Positions 1 to 10,879 of a stretch of DNA of 64,000 bases are shown one piece after another. Under the pieces are notes generated by a model. That model ran no database searches. It saw only the letters and a list, made by a program, of their open reading frames with translations, and was not told the DNA's origin. Position 1 is the stretch's first letter. Each line of letters starts with the position of its first letter. Position numbers and translations under genes: made by a program. Source of the stretch: Larix kaempferi (taxonomy: Eukaryota; Streptophyta; Pinopsida; Pinales; Pinaceae); contig BSBM01000076.1 of NCBI GenBank assembly GCA_027924585.1, positions 6,731,001-6,795,000 of the forward strand, in the 5' to 3' direction.

Positions 1-1534
1 GTAGATGGCAAAGTAATACTACATAAGGACACCACCGATTCCTTCCTTGCTTGCATCGGTGCAAACTATGAAGTCCCCATTAGGGTCTACAATTCGTAAA
101 ATTGGTGCGCTAATCAGAAGTTGTTTTAACTTCTGAAAAGTTTCCTCACACTTGTCTGTCTAGATGAAATTACTGGTTTTCTTCTGTAAGGCGGTCATAG
201 GACAAGAGATCCGAGAGAATTTATCAATGAACTTTTGATAATATCTGGCTAATCCTAGGAATGATCATATGCCGAAAACACAAGTAGGTGTGGGCCATTC
301 TTTGATAGCCTTGATCTTTTCGAGATCAACTTCTATTCCCTTCTCGGAAATGATATGTCCTAAGTACTGTATTTGAGGTCTATAGAAATCACACTTGCTA
401 AATTTTGCGTACAGCTGATGTTCTCGCAATATCCGTAGAACTATTCGGAGGTGTTCCTCATGTTATTCTTCATTCTTGGAATAGATCAGGATATCATCTA
501 TGAAGACTAGAACAAACTTGTCGAGGTACTTACTGAAAATGTTATTCATCATGCACATCAAGTTGGTGGGTGCATTCGTCAGACCGAAAGGCATTACTAC
601 AAACTCGTAGTGACCATATCGGGTGCGAAACATGCTCTTACTGATGTCCTCGTCATGGATTCACCACCTAGTGATATTCATATTGCAAGTTGATCTTTGA
701 GAAGATCTTTGCTCCTCCGACTTGGTCAAACAAGTCATCGATCCTAGGGAGTGGATAACAGTTCTTGATGGTTAACTTGTTGAGTTGATGGTAATCGATG
801 CACATACGCATCGTTCCATCCTTCTTCTTAACAAAGAGTATTGGTGCTCCCTAAGGAGACACACTCAGTCGAATGTATACTTTGTCTATTAATTCTTTTA
901 ACTATATCTTGAGCTCTACCAGCTCTAGCGTACTCATATGGTACGGAGTCCTAGAGACGGGTACTGATCTGGGTGTTAACTCTATGGAAAAGTCTAAGTC
1001 CCATTTGGGTGGTAGCCCTGGTATTTCTTCGGGAAACATGTCTCTGAACTCTACTAGTATTGGGAAATCCTTGATCTTTTGATCTCTATTGGCTTCTACT
1101 ATTTGAAGGTGGATCGCAAATAGTTTACAACCTTTTCTTAAGCATTTCTTGGCTTTTAATGTTGATATCTGTCGTACTGATACTTCTTTAGGTATACCTT
1201 GAATGGTTCTTTGGTTCCCTTGACTATCTGTGCATAAGATGGATTTGTTTAAACAATCTAGCAAGGCATGATGTCCTTCTAACCAATCCATGCCTATTAT
1301 TATGTCATAAGACCCTAACGGTAAGAGGTTTAAATCTAATCTAGTCAGGAATCCATTCAAATCTAACTCACAACCCATAATCAATTCGAAAACCTTCCGC
1401 TTGGTACCCGTAGCTAGTTGTACCAGCCATGGTACCTTGTAGCTTTCTCGGTTTAACTTGCATGTTTCTACTATCCTACGAGCGATGTATCTTCGGCAAG
1501 CACCGGGGTCTATTAGAGATGAAATGACAGTGTT
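1..1534 (-). pseudogene. E1 pol: aspartic protease, reverse transcriptase and start of RNase H, frames broken
   Basis: Read on the minus strand, this is the pol region of E1. Near 1500-1525 the protease active site reads LIDPGA, with Pro in place of the more common Ser or Thr after the catalytic Asp. The protease end motif GMDWL follows at about 1290. The RT begins near 840 with [13 protein letters not shown] and carries the polymerase motif [10 protein letters not shown] at about 475-510. The connection segment includes QYLGHIISEKGIEV, and an RNase H start, CTDAS, lies near base 50. Several in-frame stops and frame changes between 900 and 1 (for example after LVELKI near 902) show that it is dead. 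In life it would have processed Gag-Pol and copied the element RNA into DNA in the cytoplasm. Confidence 0.85.
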
Positions 1535-1546
1535 AGATATCTTACC

Positions 1547-2835
1547 CTAAATTTCCACCATGGTGGCTTGATGATCTTCCTTCCAGCCATCAAGGGCGGC
1601 ATAAATCCTAGGTGTCTTTGCCATGTCTCCCATGATAGGCTCCATTTGGATGTTGTGTAAAGTCCCATCTGTTTTGTTGGGACAGTCTCTATAGTAATGT
1701 GGTCCATGGCATTTCCAATAAGAAACAATTGGTGGGACCTTCTTTGCCCCTATGTTGAAGGTTGGCCTGTTGGCTAGTGGTGGGGGTGCACTTGGTCGAG
1801 CTTGGGGTCGGCTGAAACCTCTGTTGGGTGGGAAACTTTTGTTATGTTTTCGAAAAGGTGGGTGTTTAAAACCCGGCCTGCGGTTGTTTGAGAAGGTCCT
1901 GAATCTGTCTCTATTTCTATTGATGTTGTCGTTCCTTGGCTGCCCGTGCTTATAGCACAGCCCGGCTTTATGTATTGTTATATCAAGGGTTTTAGGCATG
2001 TCAAATTCTATCTTCTCTCTGAAATTTGGTGGCAGCCCACCCAAGAACTGCTGAATTTTTACCTTCTCGTCCTTAATAAAGGGCACATAGTGCAGCAAGT
2101 CTAAGAACCGGTTTATTAAAGCTTCCATAGTCAGGGAGCCCATTTTTAACTCATGGAATTATTTTATTTTCTTGTCGAAGAATCTTTCAGACATGTACTT
2201 GTCCTGGAATATTTTGATGAAAGAATCCCAGCTTATGTCTCACAGCTCTTGTCCCTTGGTGTGTTTCACATCCCACCACCATCTAGCAGCTTTACCATTT
2301 AGGTTATATATGGCTAGTCCGGCTTGCATCTCACTGGAGTAATTATGAACTTTAAAGTATTTATTCATTCCCAACAATCATTCTTCAGCCTTTTCCCCTG
2401 AGTTGATTTCTCCATCATAGGTTGGGGTTCTTATCTTTCTGAACTCTCCTTGCAAACTGTCATCACTCTTCCTCCTTCTCTTGCAAGGAAGTGGGGAGCC
2501 ATTGTCATTGGAAGAGCTCTTACAGTCCTCTTCCAATGGTTCTGATTTCTGTCTTTCTTGCTCTCCTATCTTGTAAGTGGTTGCTTTCCTTGTGTTAAGA
2601 GTATTGACAGAAAGAGTATGATATTCATGGGGTCTTTCCCTTGCTAGGATTTGGAGTAAGGCTTCATTTATAGCACGTTGTTCTTTTGCATATTCTCATC
2701 TCTAAAATTCTGGAATTATGCCTGTAGTTGCTGCATGGGTTTTTCTAAATCCGAGTTGAGTTCAACCACGATTTCTTGCTCTCGTGGTGGGGAATTTAAA
2801 TTTATTTGTATACTGCTGCCCTGTTCTGTATTCAT
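1547..2835 (-). pseudogene. E1 gag (Retrotrans_gag domain plus zinc knuckle), broken
   Basis: This structural Gag lies between the primer binding site and the protease. The likely start is the ATG at 2835-2833, giving MNTEQGSS. The early frame has stops near 2720 and 2655, then the conserved capsid-like core follows: TPTYDGEINSGEKAEE, LNGKAARWWWD, then a region ending in LGGLPPNFREKI. The frame is open from 2143 to 1547. A basic Arg/Asn/Pro-rich stretch precedes one zinc knuckle, CWKCHGPHYYRDC, which has spacing CX2CX3HX4C, one residue shorter than the usual CX2CX4HX4C. Gag would package the element RNA into virus-like particles. Stops at the 5' end make this copy non-functional. Confidence 0.85.
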
Positions 2836-3003
2836 TTTTCTGATACTGCCTGTACCTGAAAGTTATATAAGTATCTGCTGAACGAAAAACAAATTGTTAG
2901 CTAATCCTTTACATAAACATAATATAATATTTTAAATAAAGTTTTCTGTATCTGCAGCGGTGTTTTGTAGTGAGCCCAATAGGTCACTTAGTGTTTGTAA
3001 CTT

Positions 3004-3015
3004 GCTCTGATACCA
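3004..3015 (-). other. E1 primer binding site (tRNA-iMet type)
   Basis: On the minus strand this is TGGTATCAGAGC, the standard plant complement to the 3' end of initiator tRNA-Met. It starts two bases (AG) after the LTR edge at 3018, where minus-strand DNA synthesis would be primed. Confidence 0.9.
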
Positions 3016-3017
3016 CT

Positions 3018-3815
3018 TGTAACATCCCAAAAATAACAAAAATTTTAAATTTTTCCTATTTGCAATAATCGTACATTTACAGTAGAAAGATTCATACATC
3101 AAATCTAACATCGTTAAAAAAATCCATACTTGCACGAAACAAATGTAAGCCTAAGACTTTTGTTTCACATGGTCTTTTCTATGTGTGAGTTTAGAATTGC
3201 GGAAGCGATGTGGAAACAATATGATGGCATGTTTTGTTACAATTGAAAAGGTTAGGACAAAGGTAGAAATAACACTCTTTACTGTTTTAAGAAATCATGT
3301 GATTGAATCTTGAATGTCTAATGCCACCTTTAGGTGATGAGCTCCTTTGATGACGGTATGTTGTTCACATGGTGGGTACTATAATAGTCCATGAGAGGTA
3401 ATTACATACCTCGGCAGGGTTTCCGGAAGGTATGGGTGAATATAGTGGTTGCCGAACTTACTTAGCATAATGCTAATGCCATTCCGTACTTCTGTGATTG
3501 CTGGTGTATTCAATCTGAAAGTACTATCCCTACAGGGTTGGCCTATACTTTACTATTGGCTCTATTTCACTAGGGTGAATGATAATTATAAAAATATTGG
3601 GTATCCCATTACCATTGGAGTTCAAAACATAAGTGTTTTCCGAGGGGAGGTTCACGACTATGAGCTTCTTGTAATTTTATACATGTGTAGGTTGGGTCAT
3701 GATTTCAGTATAGAATTTGTACAAGATTTGAGCCTTTTTGTAATTTAGACCAAGGTGGTTGGAGTCCACGACTTCACTATAGACTTTATACAAAAAAGTG
3801 AACCTCCACTAGAGT
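3018..3815 (-). repeat. E1 5' LTR, segment 1 (3' end of the LTR in element orientation)
   Basis: This stretch begins with TGTAACATCCC at the primer-site side and runs to the AGAGT target copy used by E2. It holds no convincing gene; short open frames at 3449-4090 have no recognisable content. It resumes at 23727 on the other side of E2, which shows the LTR is split. Confidence 0.65.
3811..3815. other. E2 target site duplication, left copy (AGAGT)
   Basis: AGAGT lies directly before the E2 edge TGCAGTGCC at 3816. An identical AGAGT follows the opposite E2 edge at 23722-23726. A five-base duplication is the usual footprint of Ty3/gypsy integrase. Confidence 0.9.
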
Positions 3816-6063
3816 TGCAGTGCCCCTCTATCCGGAAGGGCACCGAAGTTCTAGATTTTGAAATTAAGTTTTGCAACCAGCTCCTACGGAGTTGTTTTTC
3901 TTTCTTATTTATTTCAATAATAAATAAGTATCATTATGCTTTCATTATGCTAATTTTCTGCATAATTTTAGTGATTAGAAAATGTCTAGTAGCATACAGT
4001 ACACCTACATATAGTAATTTTAACAACATACATATAATTGTAATTTCTTGCGTAATACTCAGTATATTGAAATATAAATCATTTTTCTAACTACCAGTAG
4101 AATACCTGGACCGATGTAGGTTGTATATTGTTCCCTTGCTCCTGTAGCCTTTCCCGTCCAAGATTTTTGCTCCCACAGACTTTCCGTTCCAATCCTTTGA
4201 TACCAAAATAGATGAACCACCCTGCCAACCAGCTCTTATCGTGCTAGCCCTAGGAAACCGATGGGTTTCCTAGCCCCAGAGCCCACAAACCATTAATCCC
4301 GACAACAACTTTCCTTAGTACCTTTCCATAGTTCAATAGTAATTTTTCTTTGAGTTAACCCCACCTCAGTCTTTGAGTTTCCCACGTCCTCAAAGCTTTG
4401 AGTTCTCCCCCTCCTCGGCATTCCTCCTTTTCATCAAATACTAAGTGTACTTCTCCCCAAAAGAAAAACAATCCCCCCCCCCTCTCATCTCGTGAAACCA
4501 TTGCTTTATAGATCCATTTTACTCCTCCACTTGCCTTCCTATTTACTCCACTGCCCCCCATAAAAACCCTCGAGTCCGCAAAACATTAAATTGATTGCTT
4601 GTTTTACAATCCAATTCATAAATAAATATTATTTTATAGTACTTCTTTTCTCGAGCATTTCAATGGTATTAAGACTAGTTAGGTTGGATTTGATGGGTTG
4701 AATGTACATTATTTAATGATTCTCGAAATATTCAATTTAAGACATTCATGAGGCGGTGGATTCAATATTAGTCTTATCCTCCATTTAATATGTTGAATAA
4801 ATAATAATTAAATACCATCATGTTGACCCTTTCAAATTTGAAGTGGTAGTTTGTTTTAATTATAAATATATATATATATAAATCCAATCTCAGATCGGTT
4901 TTGTGACATGACAGTAATTTATGAATATAAATTTAATTGAGTTTTATCTTAACCTTCCTCATTTAATAATTTAATAATACTCCTTTCTCGTTTCATAACA
5001 ATAAATTAATTAATTTAATAATTCAAACATGTTCAGTTACCCACTTATGATTTCTTTCATTCCAATAAGGACACATTATCATTATTAACATTAGTTAAAT
5101 AATAATAATAATAATATTAAATAATCATAATAATAATAATAATAATAAATATTAATGGTGATTTAAGTACCTTAGCACTAATCTAACATACTTAATTAAT
5201 AATAAGTACCTTAGGACTAATCTAACATACTTTCATTGATAAACGAAGTACTCTTAAGGGTTTAATTAATAAATACTAACAATTAGATAATACACGCTTC
5301 CAGCATTAATGTTTATCTTCTATACTTCATATTTCCGATACCTTCACTTGACGAGAATTACAATTGGCGGCAATTATTTTAATTGTTCATTAAAATGTTT
5401 ACCTATAAGATTAATTAACTTATTTTATACATAAACAAGTCAATCATCTATTACTCATGTCGTTTACCCAAACCTTAACTGAGTTATCTATGACAACTTA
5501 TAACATTGTTAAATACTGATAAGTATGTCGTAAACTGATACTATTGCACATGTACAAAATGTGCATGCATGGCCAGTGTATGCACAGGTCTGACAGGTAC
5601 TATAAACATACATCATATTTCCTATGCTTAACAACTAACTAATACTAATAATACTTCATGCAAATAGAACAAGTATATTATATTTATCATAACATTACTA
5701 AAACATCATCAGTTATCTTTATGAGTTTTTAAGATTTCTTTTCATTATTTTTATGATTACATCAGTTCAATCAATCAAGTACAAGGAAATGTACCTACTA
5801 CCACTAACTCAAGATCAAGGAATACCCAACTCTCAACAGTACTAGCTAAAATATCCTCCCATCCTAACCTACGTCCGCATCCTCCCTATCCTTCCTCTGC
5901 TAGTACAAAAGTGGGTGCCAGCTATACTGACCCAACCACATAGAACCTGAGAGCGCTAGCATCGGCTAACTAGCGGACCTAGCCTCTCCTAGCAGGCATC
6001 TGACCATCGTCATCACAACAACTTGGGGAGCATGTCTCAGCACATCCCTCCCACGACCCTGGG
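3816..6063 (-). repeat. E2 3' LTR, distal part (left of the E3 insertion)
   Basis: This matches 20836-23055 of the 5' LTR in the same orientation with a few percent divergence. It ends at the CTGGG target copy (6059-6063) where E3 enters. It contains an AAT/AATA microsatellite at about 5098-5152, also present in the 5' LTR at about 22115-22165. Relative to E3's LTR it is an inverted homolog (about 85% alike in one 400-base hand comparison). No coding content is seen. Confidence 0.9.
6059..6063. other. E3 target site duplication, left copy (CTGGG)
   Basis: CTGGG precedes the E3 start TGTAACGCC at 6064. The right copy at 13840-13844 reads CTAGG, one transition different. Joining the two E2 flanks here restores an LTR of the expected length. 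Confidence 0.8.
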
Positions 6064-8662
6064 TGTAACGCCCCATATTTTGACTAGGCATGTTTACGAG
6101 TTAGACACCTTTAACTTTAATTGCTTATTATCTGTTGGACTCAGCTAGACAGAGTGAACTATATTTCGGCATGATAGACATGATGATATGTTGCTATTGT
6201 GTTAATGATGTTACTATATTCATGCAGTTATTAAGTTATGATTATCATGAGATTCTTTTATTTCATAATGACAGTGTATGTGTGATAATCGTCCTGGAGG
6301 AAATGTGATATATATGATGTGGTAATTATGCTGTGATCGATTTAATGATTTTGTGATGAAATAAATGATGTTGACAATATGGATCAGACAATGATAGAAT
6401 GGAAAAGATATGTTTTAGCGTTTTCATTGATGAAATGTGAAATATATGGTGTTGTACGTGGATGCCATCCTATGATGAAATTTATAGAACTATTATATTC
6501 CATGCATACCTGTGATGCGATAAAATTGTGACGTGAAATAAAATGATGTTGATGATATGGATCAATTGGTGATCGAATGGAAATGCTTGTTATAAAATGT
6601 GTATTTTGTGGAATACTAACCTACAGGACTCAAGGGCTATGGGATAGCTGGATACTTGATCTGATATATGGAGAAGAACCTATCCATGCAGTAAACCTTA
6701 GCAACCGAAATTGATGATACAATGACATGGACCGATAATCTCGATAGTAGCAGAGTATGATTTGATAAGGGTGTGGACCCGGTATGTTGAGAGGGATGGA
6801 TGTGTTTCCCACCCTATGTTCCTATGATACCCGAGGTCGTGGGAGGGTCGTGCTGAGACACGCTCCCCAGGTAGTTGTGATGACGATGGTCGGATGCCTG
6901 CTAGGGGAGGATAGGTCCGTTGTTTAGCTGACGCTATCGCTCTCAAGTCCTATGTGGTCAGGTCGATGAGTCCGACATCCACTTTTGTACTAGCAGAGGA
7001 GGGATAGGGAGGATGTGGCAGTAGGTTAGGATGGGAGGATATGATAGTACTGTTGAGGGTTGGGCATTCATTGATCTAGGGTTAGTGGTAGTAGGTAGCT
7101 TTCCTTGTACTTGATTGATTGAACAAATGTAATCATAAATTAATAAAATGAAATCTTAAAAGTTAACTGGTAAAGTAACCGATGATGTTTTAGTAATATT
7201 ATGATGAATGTATACTTATTCAGTTTGCATAAAGTATTAATAGTATTAGTTAAGCTGTTATGCATAGGAAATATGACGTATGTTTATAGTACATGTCCGT
7301 CTTGTGCAAACACTGGCCACGCATGCACATTATGCACATGCGCAATAATATTGGTTTACAACCTACTTATCAAGATTTAACAATGTTATAAGTTATCATA
7401 GATAAGTCAATTAAGTATTTAGTGGATGACTTAATTAGTAAAAGATTGTCAAGTTCTAATGTGTAAAATAAATGTCATTAATTGTAAGTACCCTCAAATG
7501 AAGGTGTCTTCGATATGAAGTATGATAGTTAAATATTTATACTAGAAGAGTGTGCTATATAATTGTTGATCGGGATTAAATAAACCATTAAGTATATTTC
7601 ATTATTTATACCCAGGGGTACTATGTTGACACTTATCAATTAAACAAATAAATATTTTAATTACTATTCACAATTCATTTAATTACTATTATTATTAATT
7701 ATCATTGTTGTTAATATTATTATTTAATTAATGATAAAAATGATAATAATCTTTATATAAAGCATAGTGGATTGAATGATGTATTACATAGATTTTTCAT
7801 TTAAATTAAGGGACCGAATCATTCCAAAATAAATTAAAAAGGATTTGTTTAAATAAACTATTGAATGATCCCACTGCTCGAGAGAAACTTGGGTGATTTA
7901 AAAATAATATATAATCCACCTCTTTACCTTAAAAAGGGGATGCACTAATGATTTGTACTTCCAAAGACCACGACAGCTAGGGCGATGGAGTGATAAGGAA
8001 GTTTGACTTTATGATGGAGGAAAAGATTTCTATAAAGGGGAGTTTTGCAAAGTAGTAGGGGGTTGGTTTTGGAGGAGAGGAACACTAGTATTTGTGAAAA
8101 AGGAGGAATGCCGAGGAGGGGGGTAACTCGATGCCGAGGAGGGGGTTAACTCGAAGCTTTGAGGAGGTGGGAATCTCAAAGAAAGTATGAGGAGGGGATT
8201 AACTCAGCGAAGTATTACCATAGAGCTAGGGAAAGAAACTAAGGATGGTTGCTCTCGATATTATCGGTCTGTGGGCTTGGGGGATAGGAAATCCGTTGAT
8301 TTCCTAGGGTCAGCACGATAATAGTTGATCGGCAGGGTGGACACATCATTTTGGGTTGCTAAGGTAACCTACAGAAATCTTCTTACCTTACTGCAAATTC
8401 TACGGATCCAGGTATTTTACTGAGCTAGCTTAAATAAAAGGTAATTTCTTTTATTTTCAAATTTATGCATGTAACAAGAACAGAGTGGAAATGAAAGATT
8501 TAAGTTTATGTTTATTTTAATTGCAGAGACGTGTGAACATTTAGATAACAGAAACATAGACGGTGGATTCTTTCCTTTTAGAAAACTTATAAAACAAAGG
8601 GAAAAACCTGGTATTTACATGAAAATACAAATAGGGACCCAGTGCCGAGTAAAGGCACTGCA
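6064..8662 (+). repeat. E3 5' LTR (2599 bp)
   Basis: This is a complete LTR with TG..CA ends. A TATA-type box lies at 8031, so U3 is about 2 kb and R/U5 about 0.6 kb. Short open frames on both strands around 6630-6946 recur at 11830-12146 in the other LTR; they drift together with the repeat and are not treated as genes. A GA-rich stretch at about 8110-8165 carries a short tandem duplication absent from the 3' LTR. Confidence 0.92.
8031..8037 (+). promoter_or_regulatory. E3 LTR TATA box
   Basis: TATAAAG follows AAAAGATTTC and is conserved at 13231-13237 in the 3' LTR. Its position about 630 bases before the LTR end is right for the start of R. E2's LTR has only a degenerate counterpart on the minus strand near 4560. 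Confidence 0.55.
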
Positions 8663-8664
8663 TT

Positions 8665-8676
8665 TTGTATCAGAGC
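8665..8676 (+). other. E3 primer binding site (tRNA-iMet type, one mismatch)
   Basis: TTGTATCAGAGC lies two bases after the LTR end at 8662. It matches the tRNA-iMet site at 11 of 12 positions (second G changed to T). Confidence 0.75.
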
Positions 8677-9710
8677 TTTGGCTCAAACCCTGAGACCTTA
8701 GGGCCTAACTACACCTGGAATTATGGTGTAATTTACTAGAGAATAGCAAACAAATATGATGGCTGCATCAAAAAGGGAGATAACTCGAAGAATTTATTTA
8801 TAAAGCATAACAGAAACAGAATTTGAACGATATATATATATAACTGTTTAATATTTTAAACAAGAGAGCCACATTCATAGGCAAATGCCGAGACCTCCTT
8901 TTGACAGAGCTTCGTGGCTTAAAGATTTCATTATAAAAAGGAAATAAAACAATAATCATATTTAGCGCTCAGCCTAGACTTCATTAAACAAATCCTTGTT
9001 CAAGGAGAAATAACACCCTATGAGCCCTGTGGCAGTATACCACATTATGGTTCTGGAAGTCGCACCAAACCTGTTTATATTATCTACTTCAAAAATAAAA
9101 ATAAAAAAAAAATCTTAAAGCAGTACGATGACCTGAGTATTAAGTTCATAAATTGTACACAACAATATCGCTATAAATAAATTCAATAAGACAATGAAAT
9201 CTGCGTTGGAATGCATGTAACGTTTAGGCGTTCTATCCTTCGTGTCACTGACAAAACTTCTCTCCATTAGGGATGGCCTAAATCAAATCTCAGTGGGGGT
9301 CCCTGAGATTTCTTACGCTGTCCGTAAAACTTCAGATCTGCATGCACAGTGAACAAAATAACGAATAAGAGGACTGTATCGTGTTAAACAACGAGCAATG
9401 ACTGTTATAAATGCCTAAATGATGAAAATCTGAGTTTCAAACAAGTATATCAACGTGTATTTTAGGCTAAAGTCTCCAAATTTAATCAAATAATTGACAC
9501 ATCAGTGTGCAAACTACTCAGATCTGCGATTTAACCTTAAAAACAACGGGCAAAATGTCATTTCTAGACTGTTGTACCATTAAAAATCAGTGAGATAAAG
9601 TATCTAACAACAGTGTTTAATTTATCTTTGGCATGCAAATAAATGCAGCCAAAGGAAATATTTAATTAACAATTTCGTAATGGTGGTGCGAGATCCCTTT
9701 CAATGTCAGC
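8677..9710 (+). other. E3 interior, left part: no gene seen
   Basis: About 1 kb of AT-rich sequence without a recognisable frame or repeat. It lies downstream of the stop of the reversed DUF506 copy, so it may include captured 3' flanking DNA, but nothing in it proves this. Confidence 0.5.
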
Positions 9711-10606
9711 TCAATAGAAAATGGGAAAATAGAGATAGAAAAGCGCATTCCTTCTGCTTGTTACTTCTTTATTTATTTCAGTTCTTTCTGAAGAAGAATG
9801 AGTGGCTTCATTAGTACTGAAAGAAGACTGAGGGGTTTCATTAGTAGTTCCTTTGTAGGGGGATATCCTTTTGGCTCTCATGTACTCGAACGTTCTCCAG
9901 GGAGGAATGTGCAACCCTTCTTTCTTTAAGGATTGTCTAACAGCATCACATACAATGCTAACTATTTGTTGCAGCCGATCTTCCTTCCCCACAAAATAAC
10001 CGGAAGCATATTTTAACAAAGCACCCTAATGGCCGTGGAACAGGCGATCTGGAATTGTGGCCGGAAATCAATATCAACTATGAGTCTCTCAGACTTCCCC
10101 ATCAATCCCTCAACGATAACATCAATGTACTCGTAATCTCCTGAAGGATATCCGGTGGCTTGATCCCATCTTGATTTGCACACAGTAGCGTTGTATCCTG
10201 AAGATCTCAATCTGTTCATCACAGCTCCTCTAATGCAGCCGTTTGTGCATTCTTGCCTACCCTTGCCAATAATATTTCCTGCATGACTCGCTTCTTCTGC
10301 CAGCTTGGAATGCACCCTGAAGGGCCATCTTGTTTGCTGCAATCGAACCTTCCCCAAGAAAACCGAGTCAGAAGAGAATAGGAAAAGGTGAAACCCTAGC
10401 GCAGCTCCCGGACGGAGATAGTAAAAGTGTATCTTGAGCTTAGCCCTTGTGCTCAACACGAAGAGCTCGTCGAGTGACGGGAGGCCAAGCCAGGAGGAGC
10501 CCATAGATATCCGTACACCCCAAGTAGCCAAACCATTTTGCTTCTGCCAGGGTTCGAGCCCGAGCACAACACCCACAATCGAATTCCAAGCACCAAGCTC
10601 CCTCAC
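9711..10606 (-). pseudogene. Captured host gene: DUF506 (PDDEXK_6-like) protein, stop plus frameshift
   Basis: The conserved part, about 10330 down to 9850, carries hallmarks of the plant DUF506 family: LRSSGYNATVCKSRWDQ, GDYEYIDVIV, ERLIVDIDFRPQFQIA, then VGKEDRLQQIV, AVRQSLKKEGLHIPPWR and EYMRAK. The first frame stops at TAA near 10013. The family continues in another frame from about 10000, consistent with one lost T near 9990. The C-terminal frame ends at 9711 and looks complete. The first 90 or so residues upstream (10606-10340) are not recognised and may be non-exonic. DUF506 proteins have a PDDEXK nuclease-like fold; their biochemical role is poorly known and some are stress- or phosphate-responsive. 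The copy lies inside E3, antisense to it, so it is a transduplicated host gene piece. It is not functional as read. Confidence 0.82.
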
Positions 10607-10649
10607 GAACTTGCATTCCTTCGTTCGTGGGGCCTAGCCATCCTACGCC

Positions 10650-10776
10650 ATGGGTGGAAGGGTAAATCTACAACAGGTATGGGGGGGATTCCTTAAAAGT
10701 ATCGAGGAGTGCCGACTTCCCTACACTCGGCAGTCCAACAATGCCAATAAAACCCCGTTTTCTTTCATATATAGGG
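10650..10776 (-). pseudogene. GTPase P-loop (G1) fragment, OBG/YchF/DRG-like
   Basis: On the minus strand the frame covering about 10755-10690 reads GFIGIVGLPSVGKSALLDTF. This matches the start of the G domain in TRAFAC GTPases of the OBG class (GxxxxGKS with the VGLPxVGKS context seen in YchF/OLA1, Obg and DRG proteins). No G2, G3 or G4 motif follows; the frame runs into unrelated sequence and stops near 10600. It lies between promoter-like motifs and the DUF506 copy, all antisense to E3. It may be an exon fragment captured with, or separately from, the DUF506 piece. A chance match is unlikely given the flanking residues but cannot be excluded for so short a segment. Confidence 0.45.
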
Positions 10777-10876
10777 AGTAGGTTTGACGCCACGTAAGGC
10801 GGTTTCCGCGTTGCCCCATAAGCGGTTTACCATACCTTTTTCTTGTATGCGGATGAGTAAAAACTTGACACGTGTG
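10767..10876 (-). promoter_or_regulatory. Promoter-like motif cluster inside E3 (TATA, ABRE-type and G-box ACGT cores)
   Basis: On the minus strand a G-box/ABRE core CACGTG (10869-10874), an ABRE-type TACGTGGC (10789-10796) and a TATA-like CTATATATG (about 10765-10773) occur in promoter order and spacing. The GTPase-like segment and the DUF506 copy lie downstream on that strand. This may be a captured host promoter; short motifs like these also arise by chance. Confidence 0.3.
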
Positions 10877-10879
10877 ACG

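Noticed and set aside
5098-5152. Regularly spaced AAT/AATA units, checked as a CRISPR-like or satellite array
   Set aside because: A simple microsatellite without unique spacers, within a plant LTR.
6630-6946. Paired open frames on the minus strand, repeated at 11830-12146
   Set aside because: They lie in the two LTRs of E3 and recur only because the LTRs are copies; no domain, and overlapping frames differ in which one stays open.
10525-10561. A-box-like TAGCCAAACCA and B-box-like GGTTCGAGCCC, suggesting a tRNA or SINE promoter
   Set aside because: Spacing between boxes (26 bases) is shorter than in tRNAs or typical SINEs, no cloverleaf can be drawn, and no A-rich tail or target duplication follows.
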